A stretch of DNA of 64,000 nucleotides from Ophiosphaerella korrae (lineage: Eukaryota > Ascomycota > Dothideomycetes > Pleosporales > Phaeosphaeriaceae). Within the stretch, counting starts at the first letter, position 1, and the number at the start of each line of letters is the position of its first letter. The stretch lies in NCBI GenBank assembly GCA_028456385.1, contig JALNQF010000019.1:248001-312000 (forward strand), written 5' to 3'. This document shows positions 56,095 to 64,000 of the stretch, one piece after another. The notes under the pieces were generated by a model. It worked only from the letters and a program-made list of their open reading frames with translations. It was not told the origin of the DNA and did no database searches. Both the position numbers and the translations under genes were made by a program.

Positions 56095-57189
56095 TGGATA
56101 TTTTGACTATTATCGTGATCGATGTTACTTTGAGAATCCCGTAGTCTGGTTACTCTGGATTTAGCGACCGCAATGATTTTACTATTTCTCTTGCCCAAAT
56201 GTCTTAGCTGTTGTTCATATATTACTTTGATGATCAAGCTGCAGTACTCGGCGCAGGGATACGCTTATGAACAACTTTAGCACGCCAATACTCCCTCTCC
56301 GTGATCTGGCAAAGCTTATTTAGCTAGTTGCAAGGAACTTTTTGCGCGGGTCGACCACCTGCAGATTACCAATTATGAATCGATTCGCACTGGTTTATAT
56401 GTAATAACCCCTAGGGCACGATCTATTTCGAGGCCCCAACCAATATATAGAAGTCATCTAATAGTATATATAAAATACTGTTCTGGGGCATGTTGCATCA
56501 ATGGACTATATTTCAGCTTTGTCGATGAACTCTTTTTACTCCGTCTACTCGATTTTCCAGTAATACGATAGCAGTTCAAATCAGCAGTCACTCCTTGCTT
56601 CAATTAATAACTCGAATAGTCTCATATTTTCGCTCTATCGCCAGAGATATTTTGAGGATGCAGTGTTTCTGTACCCTTCAGTTGTGTATGCTTGTCCTTG
56701 TAAACGGAAAGGTATAACTACGCCCCTGTTTAGATAACTCGCCTCATCATATCTTATGCCGCGTACCCTGCCAGAAACTGTCGTCGTGAGAGAGTTTTAT
56801 TGGTATGAAAAATAGTTTGTCAACCTCTGTTCTCGCGTTGTTGGTCGGACCTATGAGTTCGAAAACGAAGTCTTGAGTCAAGGTTGCTTGCGATACGTTT
56901 GAGTGCTTGAAGAGTTGGAAGTCTTTAAAAATGGTCCATTGAGAGTAAGATGTCCACTTTGACAGCCAAGCTCAGGCATTCCGAGAACGCTCCAAGCGTT
57001 CTGGATGTGAACCTTCAAGTTCAACTGGTGGCCCTGGGAGTATGCGCAAGTCCTTTGAGTCGATTTCTACAAGCTTCGATGTTCCATCTACTTCAGCTCT
57101 CTATCTTCCTCCAAAAAACCTCTTGAACCCGGAACCCTGCCCAGACATCTCAGGTAAGCCGGGAAGTTGGACTCTTCCGCGCCGTCTCA
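56095..57189. other. 1.1-kb intergenic region
   Basis: AT-rich, with no coding region, repeat or RNA gene that I recognise. Confidence 0.45.
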
Positions 57190-58076
57190 TCAATAGAAAA
57201 AGAAGAGACCACCGAAGAGTGCTGCACCGACCACAGCGCCGATTGCAATGCCGGCTATTTCGCCCTTACTCATCCCTCCTCTTCGTTCTTTGGGCTTTTG
57301 ATCTCCAGGCCTCGAACTTTGCTCAGGCTGAAAGTTGACTTTCATTTCAGCCGCGAGGCTAATAGCATAATCACGATGAAAAACCGACAGATCCTTCGAC
57401 TGCCAATACACTGTAACTGGTTCTGCCCAAAGTGTGCCAGTTGAGAGGACGGTTGTAGAACTGATCGTGGTAATTTTCAATGATGTTGATGGTTTGCCAT
57501 CTTCACCAATAGTAGTGACGGGTATTCTCGTCGACTGATCCCACACATCAATTGTAGATCTGGATGGCCCTAAGGAAAGTGTAATGGGGGCGGAAGCAAC
57601 GACAGTGAATGGCGTTGAGAAGATACTTTGACATTGCCGGAAATTCGTTGGGAACATTCCACTAACAATGCACCGTTAATATACGCATCGGGTAAGGGCC
57701 CTTGGAGACCCGCTACTGACCTAGGGCAGCATAGAGCTTCCCATTGTGTCTGAGGATCTTTGGGAATAGAGGCTTGTATTGGCCCTGGGATCATGTGCAC
57801 TAATGTTTGGCTACTGAAACATATCCCTGGACTGTAGGCAGGCGGTGCTGCATCTGCATAGCACGTTCGCCAATACAAGCTGTTAATGCCATCTGCTAGA
57901 AGTGCATCGCCATAATATGCACTCGTGATTGATTTGATGCCTGATATGGATACCAAAGCCCATCTTGAAGTACATCCTGGTGGTGATGTGTATCTTGTTG
58001 TAAGCTGCGCAAGGCCACTTGGAGTGACGAAAATAATAGAAGTCAGTACTTCAACGGTTGGTGTAACCCCAGCCAT
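57190..58076 (-). CDS. Single-pass membrane protein, unknown
   Basis: 275 aa from two exons, 58076-57721 and 57661-57190, with a 59-nt intron (GTCAGT...GTTAG). The junction makes a Cys-rich motif, ALCCPSGMFPTNFRQC, seen in fungal cell-surface proteins that carry a CCP-type block before a C-terminal membrane anchor. The C-terminus has a basic stretch (KPKERRGGMSKGE) and then a transmembrane helix (IAGIAIGAVVGAALFGGLFFF) with almost no cytosolic tail. The Ser/Thr-rich middle is probably extracellular. I see no convincing signal peptide after the ATG at 58076, so an upstream exon may be missing. Confidence 0.65.
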
Positions 58077-58770
58077 CGTCTGCTCAAGGAATCACTCGCA
58101 GAATCCTGTGAGAATGGTGACAGAAGGCGGAAAAGATATTGCAGGCCATGCTAGCTTATCCAGGGTGGCTATTACTTACAAGATAAATCAGGAACTGCAC
58201 GCCTTACGCACGTTCATGTCGTTTGGGCGCTTTTATCAACAACTTCCAAATTCAGTTAGTATAGGGTAACAGAGCTGAGTTCATTTTCTTGTTTTTCGTC
58301 TATTCCAAGGCCGAATTTTCGATTTCGCTCGGGGTTGAGAGAAATAATTCCTTTCAAACAATACCAAAAAAGAGTAACAAACTAAATTTCAGGCGCAACA
58401 TAATTGAGTTTTATCATCGAAAAGGTGAGGACGGATGACCAGTATCAATCATGATTTTTCTCCATAGTAGATCACGAGCTCGGGCGACAAACAAGTAACT
58501 AACTGGTTGTGTGAAGGCGGCTACAAGCATATGCTTGATAGGCGCTTCGAGATGCAGCTAATAACAACCCTAACTTATTCCCCACCATGTCTCCGCTATC
58601 CACCTCCCCCCCACTTGCTTTTTATAGCGTTGCTTAAACATGTCAACCGTCTTTTACCCCTCCATCGTTCCCAATTCCTTCTTCTGAAGTAATTCTCACT
58701 AAAGCCACCCATTCTTTGTTGTATCCACCTATTAACATTCAATTTACACCCTGTTATTGAATTAATCACC
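58077..58770. other. Intergenic, two divergent genes
   Basis: No coding region supported. The 3' part has a pyrimidine-rich leader (58570-58770) before the next ATG. Confidence 0.45.
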
Positions 58771-59506
58771 ATGACCGAAGGACCTGTAACAGAAGTTGTG
58801 TATATCCCACCCACACCTGGTCTCGACTTAGAATCAGGAGAGGGAGCTGCCGTGTTGGAGGATTCACTAAAGGTGATTGAAAAGCTGGAGGGTTTGAAAG
58901 CCCTGTATTATGGGAAACAAGTCGAGAATCCAGATACATTGCAGATGGTTGTTGGTACGCAATTTATCCGTCTATCCTCGCTAAACAAATTATGTCCCTA
59001 CCTGATTCCTGCTAACTCGACAAACAGCATGGGCCGACATATCCTACCACCGCGCCTTCGAACAATCTCCCAGTTACCAACCTTTCCTTGACCGCCTGCA
59101 TTCCATCCAATCCGGCGACGCCCAAATCATACACGTAAAATTGTCAGACGATGATTCCGCCCTCGAAGCCCCAATTACAGAATGCCTAACCGCGTTCTTC
59201 GCGCCAGATGCAGACGCAGACTCTTACACAAAAAACAACTGGCTCCCATTTCAGACCGCTGCACCGAAAATTCCGGATACGGGTGTGCAGGGTATCATCG
59301 GGGGTTGGGTTGTGGAACGATTAGAGCATGAGGCCTTAGGAGATGGTGTACAGGGGCAGGTGTTTGCGGCATTTGTGGGTTGGGATGCTTTAGAGAGTCA
59401 TTTGAAGTTCAGAGAGACGGAAGCATTCGCGAAGCTGCGTCCGACTATGAGGGGAGATATGAAGGGCATCAAGATGCATCATGTTAAGTTGAATAAGAGG
59501 GTGTAA
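58771..59506 (+). CDS. ABM-fold-like (dimeric alpha/beta barrel) protein
   Basis: 220 aa from two exons, 58771-58954 and 59028-59506, with a 73-nt intron (GTACGC...ACAG). It appears to have two ferredoxin-like halves. The first has VLEDSLKVIEKLEGLKALYYGKQ, then WADISYHRAFEQSPSYQPF; the second has VFAAFVGWDALESHLKFRET, with the typical VGW and ESH elements of the antibiotic-biosynthesis-monooxygenase/EthD-like superfamily. Members include heme-degrading enzymes, cofactor-free oxygenases and non-enzymatic proteins, so no reaction is assigned. Cytosolic; no targeting signal. Confidence 0.7.
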
Positions 59507-59932
59507 ATAAATAGATGATTGAATAAGAAATATATAGTGGAATTTGCGTGATTTGTTTGCTCGTTGGTTGATCTCTAGGTATATTGTAGAGTTGCTTATG
59601 AGGATAATGAGGGATCCTTGGTTTGCGCGTCGTTCAGCTACGCACGAGTCGCTAGGATTCAAAATGGCCGCTGTTATATGAATGAGGATCCAGACCCTTC
59701 GAAGCAGACGTTTCGCTGCATGCTACAGTGTGCTATTGTTGATGTTTGAAACGTCAAATTGAATGCTGTCCAATTAAACGAACTGCTTGGCGTGGTCTCC
59801 AGATCTATTCGTGCGGCGCTCTCATGTATGATGTTGATAGTAACGATAAAAGTTAACGCCATTGGTCTCTTCGTTATGCATGGGTATCTTTTTCTTTTCT
59901 CCCTGACACTCAACACACTTAACACGTCCAAC
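59507..59932. other. Intergenic, convergent genes
   Basis: AT-rich 3' flanks of the ABM-like and TMA16-like genes. Nothing else seen. Confidence 0.5.
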
Positions 59933-60523
59933 TCACGATAGCCCTTTTGGTGGAAAACTACTCTCCTTCTTCACTCCATCTTTTGAAATTCTTGCAAATT
60001 TCAGCGTCGCCAAGGCAGCCCACTGGCCATTCCACTCTTTCAGCCTCTTTAAATTCCCTTGGTCTTCGAGATCTGGCACCCAGAACCCTGACGCATACTC
60101 ACCTTGCTCGGTGGCTTGGTTCTGCTCAAGTAAGGTCTGGCGAGTGCTGGCCGGCCTGCCTGGTCGGCGCTCTGCTTTCAATTTTAACACCTCTTCGTCA
60201 TCTCGACCTAGGTAGTCCTCGATCATGGCTTGGGTTTCTGAAATGCTGAGTGGTGATTTATGTTCTGTTGTGTATGATTGAAAAGACTTGATTCTCATCA
60301 CTGGATCAAATTAATATTCAACAGCCACAATCTCAGGTACAGCGCACATACGGTAATGCCGGTTCTGCTTTTCTCTTAGACTTGTTAAGCGGTTGAGCTT
60401 GTTGTCTCGTGCAGCAGCAGCTTGGAGGCGTTTCGTGTCCCGGCTTCCTTCGTGCAGGTTTGGATTCTTGCCCTTCTTCTTTGTGATCTGTTTTGTGACT
60501 TTGCTAAGGCGATTGCTAACCAT
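59933..60523 (-). CDS. TMA16-like ribosome-associated protein
   Basis: Homologue of yeast Tma16, a factor on nuclear pre-60S particles. 179 aa; exons 60523-60352 and 60300-59933 with a 51-nt intron (GTATGT...CCAG). The N-terminus is strongly basic (KVTKQITKKKGKNPNLHEGSR), followed by the family's KRLQAAAARDNKLNRL helix. The C-terminal half has the ETQAMIEDYLGRDDEE helix and ends with GFWVPDLEDQGNLKRL and WNGQWAALATLKFARIS. The family assignment is from recalled layout and is likely but not certain. Confidence 0.75.
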
Positions 60524-60864
60524 TTTGACTCGATGTGATTTGGTAAGATTTGGCAAGATTCAAGTCTGGTTGCTGTTCAAGTTTTTTGGCATTTTGTCGG
60601 CAGTCGGAGTTTAGCATCGGCGCTTGGGCAAACGCGCTAAGCTATATTTGCGTGCTAGCGCAACGCGTCCCTGCCATGCAGCACGCATCGCGACCTATGT
60701 TCGCCTGCATTTAGAGTGTCTCGTTCAGCACTCCCATTCCCATGTCCGACTGCCTTTGAAGCTCTTTTATCATCCGTACGCATGGCTGGCAGCCCAGTAT
60801 GATATAATAACGGTGGCTGTTCGTCCCTATCTATACCCAACGCGTGGGAGGCAAGGAATTCACT
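60524..60864. promoter_or_regulatory. Divergent promoter region, TMA16-like / EXO1
   Basis: 341 bp between two opposed start codons. It must contain both promoters; I see no clear TATA box. Confidence 0.4.
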
Positions 60865-63130
60865 ATGGGCATCTCCGGTTGGTATGCTACCACGCCTCTA
60901 AGAATGATGCTGACAAAGAAAGGCCTTTTACCGCTACTCAAATCGATTCATCAGCCATGTAGTCTCAAGAAGTTTGCCGGAAAGACGATTGGCGTGGATG
61001 CCTATGGCTGGCTACATCGAGGTACGGCTGCCTGTGCCATTGACCTGGCCCTGGACAAGCCGACAACAAAGTACGCTCTTTTAGTGACCATAAAAGCTGA
61101 GTAGCTTACAAGCGTTCAGATATGTCGACTTTTGCATGCACCGCGTTCGCATGCTGGTTCATTTTGGAATTACACCCTACATAATCTTCGATGGTGATAA
61201 CCTTCCCAGCAAGGCTGGCACAGAGACGGAAAGAAGAAACAAGAGGAAGGAAGGCAAGAGGTTGGGATTAGAACTTCTCAAGGTCGGCAAAACATCCCAA
61301 GCCCATCTGGAATTGCAGAAGGCCGTGGACGTTACCCCAGAAATGGCACGAATGTTCATCGAAGAGCTGAAGCACCACAACATCCAGTATGTAGTCGCGC
61401 CATACGAGGCAGATTCTCAGATGGCCTACTTGGAACGTAAGGGCATCATCGATGGCGTCTTATCAGAGGATTCAGATCTCTTGGTTTTCGGTGTCAAATG
61501 CTTAATTACTAAGCTCGATAAATATGGAGAATGCGTCGAGGTAAATCGGACCCGCTTCACAGCTTGTAGAGAAGTCAGCTTCGTTGGTTGGTCAGATGCC
61601 GACTTCAGAAGGATGGCGATTTTGAGCGGCTGCGATTATCTTCCTGGCATTGGCGGTCTTGGGTTAAAAACCGCTCACCGCATGCTGCGAAAACATAAGA
61701 CTGTCGATCGCCTGGTTAAGGCTGCTCAATTTGATGGAAAGCTCAAGGTGCCTGCTGGCTTCATGGCAGCTTTTGACCAGGCGGAGAAAACATTTCTGTA
61801 TCAGTGGGTCTTTTGCCCAATTGAAAAAAAGCTGGTTCACCTCACCCCTTTAGCTGACGGGGTTGACATTGCCGACATGCCATTTTTGGGCGAGGAGGTA
61901 CCGCCACATGTTGCTATGGGAGTTGCCCGAGGTGACCTTTACCCACGTACCAAGCTGCCCATGACGGTCGTCAGTCAGAAGAAACCGACTGGTAAACCCT
62001 TGGTACCAGCACGCAGACCATCATCCGTCGCTCAAACCCCCGACCTGAAGGGTTCTCAAGCGATTGATTCTTTCTTTAAACCTAAACGCACGCCCTTGGC
62101 CGAGCTTGATCCCAATAGTTTTACCCCATCACCAAGCCAACAAGCGTTGTTGGAACAACAACGGAATACTGATAGTTGGGTGGCGGTACCTACCCCGTTG
62201 TCACGATTACAGTCAACGTCCGCACTTCCAAGTACTGCGCCCCACCCGGCAAGGAGAGTAGCGTCAGACCTGAGTGGGGGTAGACGATCTGCTCCACATC
62301 CATCTAAGAGACAGCGGTTGTGCTCTGATCGTGCGTCTGATGCCTCAGTTGCTGGCGACGAGAGTATTGTGCGAAGCCAGTTCTTTGTATCGAGCATTCC
62401 AGAGCCTAGCCCTTCACTCCGTCCGAAGAAGGCTCGCCGCAGGAAGACCGAGCAAGACTTCGAGCTTTTCTCTGATGATTCGCTTCATGACGCCATGGCC
62501 GAAGTCGCAGACCTAGAAGAAGCGGCTTCCCAACCCAGGAAGAAGATGCGAGTATTCTCAGAAAACCTTCAATCAAGTAACAACAGCGATTCCCAGTCAA
62601 CAATCGCTTCTAGAGGTAGTACTGTTCAATCCCAGGAAACGATGCGTACGCTCACGCCCGCGAGCTCGTTCGGCAGCCCTGAGCCAGAATCGGTCTTTGG
62701 CACAGCAATCGCCTCTCAGGTGGAAGAATTGCGATCAAAGTTTGCTTATAGACCGCCACCACCACTACCATCAGTCTGGTCACGCGCTTCTCGTGCTACA
62801 AAGTCTCCTTTGCGTAGACGAAATACAGAAGCATGGGCGCCCTCGCCTTCCCCACTTGATCAAACTTCAAAAGCTGCGCTAGAGCCTATAGTCCCAGGAA
62901 CACCACCACGGCTGAACAAAGCGTCAGAATTGCCCGACTCTGCCTGGGCGACGATGGAAGCTGAAGTGGTTGTGGCTGCAAGCTCGCCACCAATAATTAC
63001 ACCTGCCAAGAGGAGACGGTCGTCATTGAAAGGAAGCGAAGATCTCCTCGTCCCTGACAGCGAAGCTGAAAGTGAGTGCTCTCCTCGCAAACCCATGTTT
63101 AATCTAGCACGATTTGCGTTTGCGGATTGA
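60865..63130 (+). CDS. exo1: Exonuclease 1
   Basis: 5'-3' exonuclease of the FEN1/XPG family for mismatch repair and DNA-end resection. 723 aa; exons 60865-60877 (13 nt), 60923-61070 and 61120-63130. The tiny first exon gives M-G-I-S and the junction gives GLLPLLKSI, the family start; its donor (GTTGGT) is weak, but the nearby GTATGC would break the frame. Acidic metal ligands are visible: VDAYGWLHRG, IIFDGD, YEADSQ, SEDSDLLVFG and GCDYLPGIGG (helix-two-turn-helix). The C-terminal half is disordered, with a PIP-like AIDSFFKPK near residue 366 and an acidic-basic tail. It looks complete and intact. Confidence 0.9.
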
Positions 63131-64000
63131 ATGTTATGACTGCATGGTTTCATGTATTCCTACACCGAGTATACTATATGGTTTCGGATGGTGTTTCATT
63201 TGGTCAGTTGGCCATGATCAGCATGAAATGACACGCATGTTCAAACATTGGAGTTGACGAGACTCATGTGGCATTTTCGGCTCCCCTTTATCGAGTAGCA
63301 TATGTTCAATACCCATTTGTTTTTTTATCACAAAGAGTCAAAATTTGAGTCATGAGAATGCATGGTAATAGACTGCATATGGGTTGCCACGTGTCTACCC
63401 TAGCCAAGGTCTTCATAGTAGCGATGTGTAAAATCAGAATGTCTATCTTGCATTGCCCTATTCTCGACCATGCTCCATTGTCAAGGGTGTTTAGGGCTGT
63501 ATTCTAGGGCTTTAAAGCGATTCGTATTCACATACAAGAAGGATGTTTTAGAGTTCAACCCCTTGCCTGCGCGTCTGACGGGTCTTTAGACAGCTTGATG
63601 TGACAAAATGGATAGAGGCACGAACCACCGCGTCATTATTACAGCGTGGCATAGACCTGCATACACATGCCAAACTCGTCAAAACAACTTTGGGGAACAA
63701 CTATTTGGGGCTGCAAAGTTCGCCTACGTTTCCCAAGTTAGGCAACATTTGTCGTGGTGAGGATTGGGGCGTTCGTCTCGAGTCAGCCCTGGAGTGCACT
63801 TATTATGAGTATTTTCGCGGGCGCGGGGCTTCCCCCATACACGATCTTATTTTCAAGCGCCCTACCGGATGCAAAGGATGCAACTACTACTCTGGGCCAT
63901 AAAGCCGCAGGATTCGCGGTTACAAGGGTATGTGCTGGGGTCGGTGGCTTCCACGCGTGATTTCTGCACAGTATTGGTCAGAGAATTTCACTAATACATA
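63131..64000. other. Window tail, no gene recognised
   Basis: Two overlapping open frames (63600-63902 and 63754-63960) show no family motif and may be chance. A gene could begin or end beyond the window. Confidence 0.4.

Noticed and set aside
63600..63960. Open frames at the window end
   Set aside because: No motif, two overlapping frames, no splice pattern that extends them.
1..64000. tRNA and rRNA genes
   Set aside because: Scanning by eye for B-box-like GGTTCGA sequences found only isolated partial matches without a cloverleaf; a tRNA search program would be decisive.

Overview
The window is nuclear DNA of a filamentous ascomycete. The evidence is many compact genes with short introns of about 44 to 106 nt (GT-AG, plus one probable GC-AG), typical fungal families (Chs4/Skt5, GUP1, GH17, DHA1 MFS, Fot1-type transposase) and an AT-rich decayed island that looks RIP-affected. 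A Dothideomycete of the Pleosporales type is my best guess from gene style. No species can be named from sequence alone.

Layout: 1-2.7 kb chitin synthase activator (Skt5/Chs4-like); 3.3-6.9 kb SMC6; 7.4-10.2 kb F-box protein; 10.8-13.5 kb APC/C subunit 2; 14.5-15.5 kb 2EXR/F-box-like protein; 17.6-19.6 kb DHA1 MFS transporter in seven exons; 20.2-20.7 kb cupin; 22.1-23.5 kb second F-box protein; 25.1-26.5 kb folliculin/Lst7; 27.9-29.4 kb two small proteins; 29.6-32.3 kb Tip20/RINT1 tether, divergent from Nop9 (32.8-35.0 kb); 35.6-37.4 kb PLP-dependent decarboxylase; 37.6-39.0 kb GH17 glucanase; 41.5-43.6 kb GUP1, divergent from ARP4 (43.9-45.3 kb); 45.5-46.4 kb proteasome beta2 (Pup1), divergent from a Nup159-like nucleoporin (46.8-51.2 kb).

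From 52.1 to 56.1 kb lies a gene graveyard. It holds a broken squalene epoxidase (ERG1) copy, a Fot1/Tc1-type transposase relic on the opposite strand abutting it, an undescribed degenerate stretch, a 470-bp MITE-like element with about 50-bp inverted ends and flanking TA, and a 5'-truncated membrane-protein gene with one in-frame TAG. After it come a single-pass membrane protein (57.2-58.1 kb), an ABM-fold-like protein (58.8-59.5 kb), TMA16-like (59.9-60.5 kb) divergent from exonuclease 1 (60.9-63.1 kb), and an empty tail.

Most genes are housekeeping: wall synthesis and remodelling, DNA repair (SMC6, EXO1), ubiquitin/proteasome (APC2, F-box, Pup1), ribosome biogenesis (Nop9, TMA16), trafficking and nuclear pore. 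I see no gene cluster that forms one pathway and no convincing novel system. The most interesting items are the 52-56 kb island, a terminal intron that creates the CAAX box of the Skt5-like protein, and several tiny exons that simple ORF calling would miss.
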